Origin: Cystobasidium ongulense
Taxonomy: Eukaryota; Basidiomycota; Cystobasidiomycetes; Cystobasidiales; Cystobasidiaceae
Assembly (NCBI GenBank): GCA_022835595.1
Contig: BQUP01000005.1
Span: 1,793,501 to 1,857,500 of the forward strand
Direction: 5' to 3'
Length of the DNA stretch: 64,000 nucleotides
Shown: positions 30,196-44,806 of the stretch, one piece after another
Numbering within the stretch: the stretch's first letter is position 1
Layout of the letters: each line of letters starts with the position of its first letter
Made by a program: the position numbers and the translations under genes
The notes under the pieces: model-generated
What the model saw: only the letters and a program-made list of their open reading frames with translations
Databases searched by the model: none
What the model was told of the DNA's origin: nothing

Positions 30196-30863
30196 GCGTT
30201 ACGGAGCTTGTATTAATTTCCCAACGAGAGTATCTGACAATTGCATAAAAGCTAACGAGTCAAGCGCAACGACAAAGTCTAAAGCGCGCAAAAAATCAGT
30301 GAAAAGTTACAAACGGCACCCTTGCAGCCGGCTGCTTCGAGACACAACCCCGAATATGGGGCTGTTTCAGAGTCATTTGACTCTAACTTCCATTCGTTCC
30401 ACTCGGTTTCTTTTCTGTGCTATGCTACAACATCTCTTTGTTTTCTCTCCTTGTTTTTCGAAGGAAAAGAAAGCTGACTGGAACCCGCTCTCTAAATATC
30501 GTACAATTCGCCCCTTGATCTCGCGAGTCTAGTTGGTTTAATTTGGAAGCTTGGAGCGTAGATCAGCCCCTTTTGAAGTGGATTGTTGTGATTATAGCGA
30601 GAACGCTGGACAGTTTCTTGTTATCCCAGCGTTTGAAGGAGGTAATGTTGTTTCCAAGTGCACTTTAGCTTTGAAGCAGACTGGAAGCCAACACAGCCGA
30701 GCTTGAGCCAAGCGGTGAAGTGAAGTGAAGTGAGTGAATGATGGGGTATAGCGCAGAGCTGAGGATATCTTGTATATTGCTTGCCATTGAGTAGTGGTAG
30801 TGGGGTACGAGTAGATAGCAGCCAGGCTCGCATTTCCACTTCCTGAAGCTCCCTTTCCCATCT
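30196..30863. other. Convergent spacer between Spc34-like gene and LSM8
   Basis: About 670 bp between two 3' ends. It holds a short GTGAA-type tandem stretch near 30715-30735 but no supported gene or RNA. Confidence 0.5.
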
Positions 30864-31416
30864 TTAATGCTGTATCTCCGATATCGGTTCCGCTCGTAAA
30901 CTTGACAAATCTGTCGCTTTATCCTTTACAGTGTCCATTTCACCTACGATGGAGCTGTGAGAGTTGGGTGGTTGGATGGTCAGCCAGACGCATTGGCATA
31001 ACTGGAGAAGCCGAGGATGAAAAGGGGGGGAGGAGAACGTACATGTTGTCGCCACGTATCAAGTATAAGCCTAATGGAACCTCTTCAACTTCTTCGTCTA
31101 TGCTGAATACGCGCTCTGTTGAACCTGCGAGGATGACATTTGTAGTCTGGTCGAAACCTTTGAGTTCGCCCTGTCCAGTCAACCGCGTCGAATAAGGCAG
31201 CACAAGAGACAGCAAGGGTATAATGAGCTGGACGAAGTGCGCGACAGAGAGGGATCATGGACGTACGACTATCACACGGCCGTCCTGAGTGACTACGAGG
31301 ACTTGTTCTGTCAAGGTCAAACACATCAGCCTTAACTCGATGCTGTTCGCAATGCAACAGCGGTAGCTGGAGGACTGGAGGGACCCACTGTCGATGTAGC
31401 CCGTGAGCGCGGACAT
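30864..31416 (-). CDS. LSM8: LSM8, U6 snRNA-associated Sm-like protein, 95 aa
   Basis: Subunit of the nuclear Lsm2-8 ring that binds the U6 snRNA 3' end. Exons are 31416-31389, 31307-31267, 31170-31043 and 30954-30864. The Sm1 motif runs through VLVVTQDGRVIVGELKGFDQTTN with VILAGSTERVFS, and the Sm2 motif is GLYLIRGDNI. The C-terminal tail (LSSLRAEPISEIQH) matches the Lsm8-specific end, which separates it from Lsm1. The 95-aa length fits the family exactly. The gene is easily missed because no exon exceeds 128 nt and the first codes for nine residues. Confidence 0.95.
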
Positions 31417-32158
31417 TGCTCACGCTTAGCAACTACAGGAATGAGCTGGATGGTATTGATGGAGTGGATGGAGGGACGAGCAGGCAGCAGGCCATTGCAG
31501 CGTTGCTATGCGGGTGATCGAGAAAGTAGCTGGAGAATAGTACTGCTTTGGATGGCTGTAATGGATAGGCAGTGTGGGAGATGATGTCCAATGGCTCGAT
31601 AATGGCCGTGCGTGCGTATCTGAGGAGCAAAGAGAGCTGCTTGGGAAGATGGGCAGCTCCACCGTCAAGGGTGGCAAATTTATCAGACTGCATGTCTGCG
31701 AGCAGTACAGCATGAGATGACATGACATGATAGAAGCTTCAAGCTGGAAACACGCATGCAACCATGGCTAGGAATTGTCGTCCCATCAAGTAACACCTGC
31801 TCCTGCTAATTCAGTTGCCCATCCACTGCAAACTGCCCTTGTCCGCATCGCATCGTGCCGGCCAGCGCGTTAATTCAATGGGCGGAAAAGGAAAGCAGGC
31901 GGGCAGCACTTGGATGGATGGAGAGTGGTGATTGGAGGGTGCTGCTCTCCCCAATCTATCCACTTGCAGGTCTGTTCCATCCTCCAGGCTCGACTTGCTT
32001 GCTTGCCGTGTCGCTGGTCGCATTCCTCGGACTAATATCTCAAAGTTGGCTATCAGATTTCATTTCAAGCTTCCATCCGCATCTCTCTTCTCTCTGCTCC
32101 ATACACGCACACTACCCTGAACACGCCTGCTCACTCGTCCACCACTCACACACTCACC
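31417..32158. promoter_or_regulatory. Divergent promoter between LSM8 and UDP-glucose dehydrogenase
   Basis: About 740 bp between two start codons facing away from each other. Several GGATGGATGG and CCATCCACTG type repeats occur; no gene is supported. Confidence 0.5.
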
Positions 32159-34444
32159 ATGGTATCCACAAACGGCACCCACATCGAGCCCATCAAAGGT
32201 AGGTTGGCCTCATGATTTGGCTGGCTTTGGCCGCTGGCTGCTCGACGCGCCTGTCGCCCGTCAGAAGACGCGAGAAGTTGCACTTAGTGGGAGCATTTGG
32301 CTGACATGGACGACTACCCGCACTCACAGTCAGGAAGATTGCATGCATTGGTGCTGGCTGTGAGTACTCGCTCTCTCTCTCTCTCGTGTCTTGGGTCCTC
32401 ACTCACGTTCCTCATCTACACAGACGTCGGAGGCCCAACATGCTCTGTTATCTCAAAGATGTGCCCTGACATGTGAGTACGAGCAGCTTTGACGCGTGTA
32501 TATCCTACATCCATACACAAACTGATCCTTGACACGTCCTTCCATCTCCCTCTCCCATCACACCCTGCTCGTACTCGCCATCGTGTCGTGTCCCTGCAAT
32601 TCTCCCATCGTGCTAATCGCATACACCCTCACTACAACTACAACCCTCACAGCACCGTCACCATCGTCGATGTAAACCCCCACCGAATCGCAGCCTGGAA
32701 CTCGGACAAGCTACCCATCTACGAGCCAGGCTTGGAGGAAATCGTCTTTGAAAGACGCGGCAAAAATCTATTCTTTTCTACAGAAGTCGACAAAGCTATT
32801 GTTGAAGCAGATCTCATCTTTGTATCGGTCAACACTCCTACAAAGGGTTCGGGTGTAGGCGCTGGTTTCGCCGCTGATTTGACGTGAGTCGTTCTATCTC
32901 TCTCTCTTTACAAGCCTCGTGCCAGAGGCACTAGTCCCTGCCAAACACGTGCAACCCTGTAACTGACGCGTCTTTCTCACTTTACTTTGACACTCTTGTC
33001 TCTATATACTCATACCTAAACACAGCTATGTCGAATCATGCACGCGTAGAATCGCAACAGTCGCAACCTCGTCCAAGATTGTCGTTGAGAAGTCCACCGT
33101 CCCATGCCGAACAGCCCAATCAATGAGAACAATCCTAGAAGCAAACTCGAGACCAGGCATCAGATTCGATATTCTCTCAAACCCTGAATTCTTGGCTGAA
33201 GGAACTGCTATTGCCGATTTAATGAACCCTGATCGTGTTCTTATCGGATCCTTGAAAACTCCCGAAGGTTATGCTGCTCAACAGGCTCTTGTTAATGTCT
33301 ACGCCAACTGGGTAGCTAGAGATCAGTGCATTACCACTGGTCTATGGTCGTCTGAGTTGACCAAGTTGGTGAGTAGCTCGCTTTTTTGCCATCTAACACA
33401 CTACTATCTATAGACGATAGAATGCTAATGTACTCTGTCATCGCTCCACAGGCCGCCAACGCTATGCTCGCACAAAGAATCTCATCCATCAACGCTCTAT
33501 CAGCTATCTGCGAAGTTACAGGTGCCGATGTCGATGAAGTCGCCTATGCATGCGGTCTAGATTCTAGAATTGGACCTAAATTCTTAAAGGCTTCCGTTGG
33601 TTTCGGTGGTTCTTGCTTTGAGAAGGATATCCTTAACTTGGTATATCTTTCTGAGAGCTTGCACTTGCCTGAGGTCGCTGCTTACTGGTGAGTTGGATGA
33701 TGCCTCCCTTGTTTGTGGTGTGCTAGTCGCTTCGGCCTTGCTGATCGTTTTTTTCTCGTTAACCTTGTTTTAGGCGCCAGATTACCACCATGAACAACTA
33801 CCAGATGCAGCGATTTGCCAAGAACGTTGTCAGCAGTGTGAGCATGCGTTCGGTCTGGAAGCGTTAGATGGTCTCGAAGAGCAAGTTTACTCATGATTGC
33901 CTTGTATTCTTCTTCCAGCTGTTCAATACCATCACCAACAAGAGAATCGCAGTCCTCGGATTCGCATTCAAGAAGAATACTGGTGATACCCGTGCTTCAC
34001 CTGCTATCTCCCTAGTCAAGTCTTTCCGATCTGAAAATGCAAAGATCTCCATCTATGATCCTAAAGTACCCGAGGCTCAGATCTGGTCTGATGTTACTTA
34101 CCCTACTGTTGCTGGCGACAGGGAAGTTGGTAAGTGGAGCGCTCTCTCATTATTAAACCGCATTCCAAGGCCTGTCTCTGACATAACCTATCACTCCTTT
34201 GTATACAATAGCCCAAAAGCAAATCACAATCTGCAAGTCCGCCATGGAAGCATGCATCGGAGCAGAAGGTATCGTCGTCGCTACTGAATGGGACGAATTC
34301 AAGGACCTAGACTGGCAAAAGATCTACGACTCGATGGCTAAACCCGCTTTTGTCTTTGATGGTCGTCTGATCTTGGACCAGAAGAAATTGGAAGCTATTG
34401 GATTCAAGGTCAAGTGCATTGGAAGAGGTGAAAATGTCAACTAG
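32159..34444 (+). CDS. UGD1: UDP-glucose 6-dehydrogenase
   Basis: Oxidises UDP-glucose to UDP-glucuronate with two NAD+, feeding UDP-xylose and glucuronic-acid polysaccharides. Exons are 32159-32198, 32330-32359, 32424-32472, 32653-32883, 33026-33368, 33452-33687, 33774-33837, 33919-34129 and 34212-34444, giving 478 aa. Motifs are the dinucleotide site [49 protein letters not shown], the central helix with [13 protein letters not shown], the catalytic cysteine block [15 protein letters not shown], and the C-terminal [13 protein letters not shown]. The second exon is 30 nt. Intron 2 holds a short CT repeat. In capsule-forming basidiomycetes this enzyme supplies capsule precursors (family knowledge). 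Whether this organism makes a capsule is not visible here. Confidence 0.96.
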
Positions 34445-35163
34445 ACTCGGAAATTACTTTCAAGACTCTTTTTTCGAGTATTCATGAACAAGAAAAATAC
34501 ATCGTTCAGCTGGAATCCAAACTTGCAAGTTCAATAGTGTCGCATACTCTGCAGAAATCCAACATAGACCTTCCTTACCACCATTCTCCTTCATTTTATT
34601 TAATAAGTCGTTTTTGTCTGTAGTTTGTGGGGTTTTGAATCATTTAGAGTACTTGAAATCAGTCGGTTCCTCGTTCCAAATGATTGGCTTGGTCTGCCTT
34701 TCTTTCTGTATATTCTAGGTCGGTCATCAGTAGATAGAGATGCTTTTTTCCGTTTCGTTCAGTGCACACCCAATAGACAGCTGTACCTCTTTATTGATGC
34801 TTTGAGCGGCTTTGATTGTGTTTGAGGATGTGCTCCAATTCTCCATTGAACGCTGCTGGCGACCTTGCTTTGCAGCTCGGCAGGCATACGCGGACAAGGC
34901 AGCTCATACGGTACTTACTTCCAGGGAGATATTCACTACAAGTGGATCTGTGTCTTGAAGCTTTCCGCCAGAGTCGAGCTTCTCGTGTTATTGGACACGT
35001 CTTTCGCCTGCCACGGCGCGACCGCCTTTCTCGTCCTCCCGACTTGCTTGTTCCCTCCATCAAGACAGCAATGGCGCGCATACAGCAGCAGACGCAGCGG
35101 CAGTCACGTCGTCCATCAGTAGGGACAGCGCCATCGCCGTCGCGACCATCCTCGACCTCTGCC
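34445..35163. other. Spacer upstream of Erv25
   Basis: About 720 bp. In its last part, 35071-35163 is in frame with Erv25 and could extend it by 31 Gln/Arg/Ser-rich residues from an upstream ATG. I treat it as leader because the next ATG begins a clean signal peptide. Confidence 0.45.
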
Positions 35164-36078
35164 ATGCGTCGAATGACCCGGTTCCTCGGCCTGGCTCTCG
35201 CGACGGTGCTGGCGCTCTCTGCACTTCAACCAGCTCAAGCAGTCAAGTTTGACCTCGCAGCTACGCATAATCCACGCCAGAAGTGTATATGGAATTATGC
35301 AATGTCAGATACTTTGGTCGTTATAACGTGAGGCCTCTCCGACCTTCTCTACATGCACAATCAATTATGAAAAGCCAAAGAAACTCACATCTATTGTATT
35401 TCGCGAACAATTACACAGGGCGAATATAGCAAAAGGAGAGAACCAAAAAGTAGATATGGAAATAGTAGATGGTAGTAATCATCGTAATATCTATCAGAGC
35501 AAACGTAATGTTCAAGGAGAGACGCGAATGGCGATCACGACACACGCGGATGCCGATTTAGGAGTGTGTTTTACGAACACCCTTGATAAAGGTGCGTCTA
35601 GGATCATCCTCGAGGATTCAAGGGAGGAATGGCACGCTTATTAACTTGAATGATTGGGATGACCAGGTGTCGGCAACAATGCTGATGGCAAGCTCACGCG
35701 TGCGGTAGACTTGGATGTTGACATTGGTGCAGATGCGGTAGATTACAATGCCATAGCAAAAGCCGGTACGTCCACCAAAGCCTCTACATTGTACTTCACA
35801 TAGTCCGAGCTGAATACGTATACATATGCTTTGTTCTTGCAGAATCATTATCAGGATTAGAAGTAGAAATGCGTAAACTAGAAGGAGTAGTAAAAGAGAT
35901 AGTAGAAGAGCTCAATTATCTTAAACGAAGGGAAGCAAGAATGCGCGATACAAACGAATCAACCAATGAAAGAGTGTGGTGGTTTTCAATCCTTACTGCC
36001 GCTACTTTGGTATCGCTTGGGGTTTGGCAGATATTATACCTACGTTCATACTTTAAGCGCAAACATCTTATCGATTAG
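35164..36078 (+). CDS. ERV25: p24-family ER-Golgi cargo receptor, Erv25/p24-delta type
   Basis: Type I membrane protein of COPII/COPI vesicles, working with Emp24 in sorting GPI-anchored and other cargo. Exons are 35164-35327, 35419-35591, 35667-35765 and 35843-36078, giving 223 aa. The signal peptide is [20 protein letters not shown]. The GOLD domain carries the usual pair of cysteines (QKCIWN and LGVCFTN). A coiled coil follows ([22 protein letters not shown]), then [18 protein letters not shown], the p24 signature, leading into one membrane span. The short cytosolic tail is [11 protein letters not shown], with the aromatic and basic residues used for coat binding. An upstream in-frame ATG at 35071 would put 31 polar residues before the signal peptide, so 35164 is preferred. 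Confidence 0.92.
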
Positions 36079-36526
36079 AACAGATTTAGTAGCAGTCCTC
36101 TTTCCGGGTATTCGTGCCTGGTTTTGTGTTCATGCAAGAAGTATAGTTACGACCCCAAAGATTGCCAGCCATGCGACCGGTGTCCGACTTCCAGGGCGAC
36201 GGTTTGAGGTGGCATCGATGGATGCTTCGATTTTACAGACTTTTATCTTCTTGACTAACTTCTCCAACGCTGATGTATCCTTCCTATGTAGCGTGGTTGG
36301 CCCCACGAACGTTACTTGTACATACAGAGTCAGTTTTGGCATCACATCTTTGAAAATGTCAGACACGTCAAAGTCAAAGCATGCACTCATTCCGTTGATT
36401 ACATATGGCAGTGCGCAAACATGCAGTTCCCAATACAGCAGCACATGACATGGTGGTTATTCACAAGAATGATCGCTTTCTACACATTTGCTCCCGTATC
36501 TCACTAGAGACACTAAAATATTACCT
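36079..36526. other. Convergent spacer between Erv25 and pyruvate decarboxylase
   Basis: About 450 bp between two 3' ends. A short plus-strand frame through it has no family resemblance. Nothing else seen. Confidence 0.5.
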
Positions 36527-39240
<2,714 letters not shown>

Positions 39241-39656
39241 GGTGTGTGGGTGTGCTACTACTCTCTGGTATGCAGTGCAGGACGGTGATGCAGAGAAAAG
39301 CAACGAAGCGAAAGAATTGCGAAAGCCTTGTGACCAAGAATCTTCTCTTTTTACCATGTGACCTCGGTATGGGGATACACATGGTGGAAGATGGGGTAGT
39401 GACTGGGGTAGGGAAGGGAGTGGGATGGGCTGGGAGTGTAGCTAGCACAGTATCATAATGGAGAGGGAGTAAGAGCCATTGTTGTGTGTGCATGCCAGCT
39501 TCCACATCCGCTTCAAGTAGCCGGTAGATAGTGGTGGCGAATCTCGATCACCCTCTATCAACCACACACGTGCCCATCCATCCATCAGCGAAGAAGCTTG
39601 ACTGTATACCGACTGCTGTCACACCACACCCTCACACCGTTCATCACTCCACTGAC
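39241..39656. promoter_or_regulatory. Divergent promoter between PDC and the acidic protein
   Basis: 416 bp between start codons. It contains CCATCCATCC and CACACCAC stretches. No specific site was recognised. Confidence 0.5.
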
Positions 39657-40562
39657 ATGCCGCAGTCACAGCAAGCCATCCTCCTGCCTGCTGGAAAAGC
39701 AGCAGAAGCGTCCCAAGTCTCCCTGCTAGCGTTTTCAGAAGACGACGCGTCAAACCTCTACGCGCATCTGTTCGACAAGTCTGGACCCACTCAGGTCCAT
39801 GTACAGGTACAAGGACTCCCTCTCAATGCTCATCTGCCGTCAGAAGATAGACTGCTCCTCCTGCACGCCTCGTCGTCCTCTTCAAATAATTCTGAGAATC
39901 GACTAGCGAGCGAAGTGCTCCTCGAAGATGAAGGTAATAGCGCGACCATCAAAGGCAACGCATACCTCGTATACGCCGAGGCTGGCAAAGATATCACGCT
40001 CAACAAGGATTGGCCTGCTTTGCATGACCTATGCTATGGTGCTCGACTGGCGAACATACGCAAGGCAGATAGCAAACTCTTGGACCTCGAAGACTTAGCG
40101 AAGCAATTCATCACCAAACGAGATGGTGCACACCTCGCAAGCGCAGGTAAAGAAGAAGTGAAAATGGAAGATGAAGGAGAGGGGGATTGGACAGATGAAG
40201 AAGTTGAAAAGCCACGTGAACCAAAGAAGGAAGTTGATAGCGATAATGATGAAGAGATGGAAGATCAAGAGGCTAATGAGGATCAGGAGGAAGATGACGA
40301 AGACAGCGAAGGTTCGTATGAGGATGAGAGTGAGCTCGAAAGTGATGGTGAAGATGATCCTCGTAAGAAGGCTTTGCTCGACATGATTCAAGCCGCTATC
40401 ATGAAGGATGGAAAGCTCGATTTGGAAAGGTAGGCTCTCCTCATTTCCTTGATCTGCCCGACTGACTTAGCGAGGGCAATGAATTCACCTGACACTACTG
40501 TCTGTCCATGACCTAGACTGGGCCTCGTCGAAAAGAATGGCAAGCTAGTCCCAAAAGATTGA
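39657..40562 (+). CDS. Acidic protein of unknown function, 272 aa
   Basis: Exons are 39657-40429 and 40517-40562; the second exon supplies the last 15 residues (LGLVEKNGKLVPKD). The first 170 residues look globular, with mixed hydrophobic segments (QVSLLAFSEDDASNLYAHLF, DRLLLLHASS, NAYLVYAEAG, WPALHDLCYG). From about residue 175 the protein is an Asp/Glu-rich acidic tail interrupted by a few lysines, then DDPRKKALLDMIQAAIMKDGKLDLER. Acidic tails like this are common in nuclear chaperones and nucleolar proteins. I do not recognise the family, and a nuclear role is only a guess. Confidence 0.75.
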
Positions 40563-40759
40563 TAATCAAGTGAAGCAGTAAAATTAAGACAAATATTATG
40601 TACAATGTTGTTGCATGAATCTACGAATACAAGTTCTGAAGTGTAAGAACAAGAGCAGGGGTATCTGGCAGAGCGGAGAACGGCAAATTTTTAAGGGTAA
40701 CATGCGAAGACGTTCTGGTATGGTATATCAGTGTGTGTCCTTGTCTCGCAACCTTTCCT
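40563..40759. other. Convergent spacer
   Basis: About 200 bp between the acidic-protein stop and the stop of the first secreted cysteine-rich gene. Nothing seen. Confidence 0.4.
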
Positions 40760-41382
40760 TTACGGGGCCAATTTGCTCTGTTTTAGAAGCACACCGCAGT
40801 AGCTTTGACCGTTGAACGTGACTGGATCCACGGTACAACCGTCAGTGTCCCACTGTCTGCAGCATTTCGTCTGAACAGGGCAAGAGGATAATATGTATCA
40901 TCAGCGTCCGCGAAAATGTGTTGTTTTGTTGAAGGGAAAACGCTTAAGAAAGGAATCGAGCCGGCTTAAAGTCTGACTCACAGCGCATCCGTTTCCGTCA
41001 TCGCCTGTGGCTTCATCATACAGCCATTTTGGTTTCTCGCTGTCTGCATCAATGGCGCATGTATAGATGGAATGTCTGTTTTCTCCGCAGAAACCTGATT
41101 TCATGTCGAAGCAGTCCGAGGATAGGTTAGCCACGCCCACAAACTACACAAATCTACTAATCAGCCACACACTGATGAGGGCGAAAATTACTTACGATCT
41201 CCAATATTGTCTCTGGTACATTTCAAATACTTGGGTGGGTGGGAGTTGGCTTTGATATCGAATAAGACCCAATCTCGAGTCGGTACTGTTGTGTTCGCTC
41301 GCCTTTCGATGGCTGCTGCTGCAGTGCCTAGGAGAGCTGTGCTGAGTAGGGGTATAATGATCAATAAAAGCTTGCTGAGCAT
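40760..41382 (-). CDS. Secreted 8-cysteine protein, paralogue 1 (136 aa)
   Basis: Exons are 41382-41196, 41094-40982 and 40870-40760. A clear signal peptide (LLLIIIPLLSTALLGTAAAA) is followed by a dibasic site (IERRAN) that a Kex2-type protease could cut. The mature protein has eight cysteines: YLKC, DRFCGENRHSIYTC, DDGNGC, TKCCRQWDTDGC and GQSYC. Cysteine order and the motifs CGxxRHS, DGNG, CC and F-x-G-x-x-YC are shared with the next gene, as are both intron positions and phases. The first intron is 101 nt. A shadow frame continues through it, but the later acceptor at 41095 restores the paralogous sequence. No known domain is recognised; small, secreted and cysteine-rich is an effector-like profile, but also that of wall or antimicrobial proteins. 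Confidence 0.85.
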
Positions 41383-41870
41383 ATTGATTGATGAAGCTCT
41401 TCCGCTACCAACTGCTTGAATTGAACGATATAATCAGCTCTCTTTCAGTGGGTAGGACGAAATGTACGCTTGAAGAAAGCTCAGAGGAAAGGGCTCTATC
41501 CTGGTGTCGTTTTACCTCAGGCATCGAGACGAGGCAGTATTTTCGGATGTTCGGAGGAATGCCGTCAAGTCAGCAAAAGGGGATCAGCGGCAGTGTGGCT
41601 TGTTAGCAGAGATGAGGTGCAAGTGAAAGAGCGAGTAGAGCGGTGCATCAGAGTTTAGAAGGAAGAGTCATCAGACCGGACATGGTTAATCTTCAGCAGC
41701 CTCAAATCGAGCTCTCGATTGCAACAAACCATAGGGCGGGTATCTAAGACTCGCACTAGGCATAGTTCCTACAAACCGGGGAAAAATTCAATAGCGACAG
41801 AAACCGATAAAAATCGTGATGAGCATCCAATTTGTCGAGGGAGAAAGAGAAAGACAGGATATGAAACCAA
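41383..41870. other. Spacer between the two secreted paralogues
   Basis: About 490 bp. It must hold the promoter of paralogue 1 and the terminator of paralogue 2. No third gene copy or remnant was recognised in it. Confidence 0.5.
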
Positions 41871-42482
41871 TCAAGCTGTTTTGGCGAGCATGCCAGGCTT
41901 GAGGATTTGCCAGCAGTAATTTCGTCCATAGAAGGAAACGCGCTTGCGAGTGCACTGCTTGATTCTCTTATCAGCGATCTCCTCAGGTCGGCAGCACATT
42001 GTCTAGTTGTCGTCGAAGACCATGTGTTGGGATTAATCACAAGATTAGCAAATAGCTCGGGACCATGGTCGCGGACGGCGTGACATACGTCGCAATTGTT
42101 ACCATTGCCATCTGTATTAAGATCGACAACCCATCCGAATTTGCCGTCGTCTTTCTTCTTGCAGGTCCAAAGGGAATGTCTGTCTACGCCACAGCGACCT
42201 GAAGGTACGGTACAATAGAGAGTATAGTATACGAAGCATGGACGTAAGTGAGACTTCAAGTTGACAAAGTCATAAGAGATTGAACATACGTAGGTCAACT
42301 TGCTCTTCGGCACATTTCGAAGTGGGTGCAATTGGATCGTCGAAAGGGTCGAAGAGACCGTAGTTCGTAGGATTGCGGTCGGGGTCATCATTCTGCCTCT
42401 TGACGAGCTCAGCGTTGACCGAGACTGAGAATGAGACCGTCATGACAAGTGCAGCTGCGGTAAGGATATTCTTGACGAGCAT
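41871..42482 (-). CDS. Secreted 8-cysteine protein, paralogue 2 (144 aa)
   Basis: Exons are 42482-42290, 42198-42089 and 42002-41871, with the same two intron positions and phases as paralogue 1. The signal peptide is LTAAALVMTVSFSVSVNA, followed by the dibasic site ELVKRQ. The eight cysteines are TSKC, LRRCGVDRHSLWTC, DGNGNNC, TMCCRPEE, IKQC and GRNYC. Between the KR site and the first cysteine lies an Asp/Asn/Pro-rich linker. The C-terminus is basic (KRIKQCTRKRV). Sequence outside the cysteine frame has diverged strongly from paralogue 1, which suggests an old duplication or rapid change. I do not recognise a known family. Confidence 0.87.
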
Positions 42483-42902
42483 GGTTATCTTTGTGATTGC
42501 GTATAAAGGGTATGAAGTTGGTTGCCTCTGAAAAGGGCAGCAGTGATGATAGAGAGTGTGATGGACACAGAGATATTAAGGAAAGAGAGGAGAGGTCGAA
42601 CATTCAGGAGCGCTTTATCAAGCGCGCCCAACACCAGCGAAAAGGCCCAAAACAAGGGTAAACAAGGGATGTTTTTTATCGCATGTCCGGCGTAAACCCT
42701 TCCGCGACCATGTTATCTTCCCTTTTCTTGACTCCAGGTCCAAGGCAGACGGAATCGCGCAGATTGCCCGAATCCTTACAGGTTTCCGGCCATAGTCGGC
42801 TCGAGGGCACATGCTGTCAGGGCCCTATCCCGAAATGTACCCTCGGAAGTCGAGCTGGCTACAGCGGGGACTGTGGAAATTGTGAAAGGATTGTTGATCT
42901 GA
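42483..42902. other. Spacer between secreted paralogue 2 and the MFS transporter
   Basis: About 420 bp, containing the promoter of paralogue 2. Nothing else is supported. Confidence 0.5.
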
Positions 42903-44806
42903 CTAATCGTCCAATATTGTACGTTCATCGATTGAATCTTGGTCCCTTTCCGCTTTGCTAGTCAATTGTTCCTCTGTCTTTCTGGAGTAGGTGAAAACTT
43001 GGGCGACAAAGGACAGTGTACCCGCGAATATAGCGACTAGGAAAATGATTTTGATAGCATATTCATACGCCTTGATTCCGACATCCTTTTGCCATCCGTT
43101 CAACTGCCACACCAAAGTGGGTGAGCCTTTGAGGCGGTTGATGAGTGTCCAATCTTCCACCGTCAATTGTCCATTCTCTCGATATGGTATTATTGACTCG
43201 ACGAGTGATTTCTGTAAACGCCGCTGTAGAATACCACCTGCTATTCCCGCTCCGAAACTTGGTGCCAGTCCTCTAAAGGTATTGTACAAGCTAGTCACGA
43301 TTGCCTTTTCATGCGTTGTAGAGAGTATATGTGCCAATGTATAGACGAGAACTGCACCCGCACCGAGGCCGTTGAAGACGAGCAGATAGACATAGCTACT
43401 GATAGGCGCTGTACTCGATAAGAGGTAAAACGCGATGTATGTAGCAGTGAACAAGGCGATGCTGACCAACGATTGCCAGTAGTAGCTACCTGCGTGCCGA
43501 ACGCTGTATCCTCCGACCAAGAGCCCACCTAGACCAAAGCCGAAACTCGTAGGAATGAGCGTGGCACCTGCTTTTGCTGGATGAAAGCCAAGAACCGACA
43601 TCGCCCATATGGGAGAGTAGTATAGTAAGACCCATCGAGCAGTCATACTTAACAATGAGCAGAAACATCCGAAAAGGGTGGCTGGATTGGCGAGAACGGA
43701 GACGGGAATGATTGGCAGTGTTGCGAAGCGAGACTCGATGAGAATAAAGAGGACTAGGGCTATGACACCGGCGATTAGAGGCCAGAGGGAGAGAGAAGAA
43801 GCCATTGCTGATGTAAGAAGTAGTACTAGAGATGCGGACTATTGAATTGTTCGCGTCAGTCGGATTCGCAGAGGGAGCGGGAATATCCAACCTACCAGAG
43901 TGACAATACCGGCATAGTCGATCCTCGCCCATTTCTGTCTGCGAGACAAGACAGGTATCCTAGGTGGGTACGGAGGAGAACAAGTGTACACGATAATTGC
44001 AGACACCGCGGCTATTGGTGCTTGCAGTATGAAAGCGGGTCTCTGTTGATATATAAATGTGTCAGCGAGCTAATCTAGAAAGTCGTAGCCTGCTCAAACT
44101 TACCCAGCCATATGAAGAAGCAGCAAATGCTCCTCCTATCACTCCTCCCAAACTACTGCCAGCTGTGACTACGCAATTGACTATCCCGAGTAGAAGTCCG
44201 CGCCTATGAACAGGAGCTCCTTCAATGAGGAGGACGTTGGTGGTAGTGAACAGAGCGCCAGCTCCGCAACCTGTCAGCGCTCTGCCCATGATGAAGACTG
44301 AAGCAGATGGAGCTAGGCCTGCCATCAATTGTCCGACAGCAAACACTACTGCCGCTGCCAGGAAGATGTTCGTAGGCTGGAAAATAGTCGATAATCGACC
44401 AACAAGTGGAGTCGTACACGAGCTTGCAATCTGGAAGATATGGCCAGCTAGAGGGTCAGCGAATTGCTACGTTATTCGCGAGAAAAGGACACACCATATA
44501 GCTAGCTGTCATCCAAGTAGCTGCATTCTGGTAAGCTTGGAGCGTCTCAGCGATCGCAAAGTACATGGTCGTTATTCCCGTTGCATTGCTCGAGAATAGG
44601 AACAGCAGGCTAGAGTATGAGAGCACAAGCATCCAGAGCTTGAAGCTTCCAGGCGATAACGAGTTCTTCTCTTGAGTATCTTTGCCTGCTTCTTCGTCGC
44701 GGTGATCGGCATTTCCATGCGCATGCAACGATGGCGGAGCTGCAGCTCCACCGTGCAGCAGCGGAGTACGCTCATCAGTCCGACAGTTTGCTGCTGATGC
44801 ACTCAT
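42903..44806 (-). CDS. MFS transporter, DHA2/vacuolar amino-acid transporter type, 573 aa
   Basis: Multi-pass major facilitator superfamily membrane protein. Exons are 44806-44495, 44430-44104, 44042-43896 and 43838-42903. After an acidic, His-rich cytosolic tail with the dileucine-type motif ERTPLL (a vacuolar/endosomal sorting signal in related fungal carriers), the first span is VLSYSSLLFLFSSNATGI. The family blocks follow: ATWMTASYMIASSCTTPLVGRLS, MGRALTGCGAGALFTTTNVL, GIVNCVVTAGSSLGGVIGG, then about eight further hydrophobic helices in the long last exon. Layout and the WMTASY/TTPLVGRLS motif match Vba-type basic amino-acid and drug:H+ antiporters. The substrate is not inferable. It lies in the same orientation between secreted-protein genes. 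Confidence 0.88.

Noticed and set aside
40901-41140. Alternative middle exon of secreted paralogue 1 reading VGVANLSSDCFD
   Set aside because: No acceptor links this frame in phase to the first exon. The acceptor at 41095 restores the sequence shared with paralogue 2.
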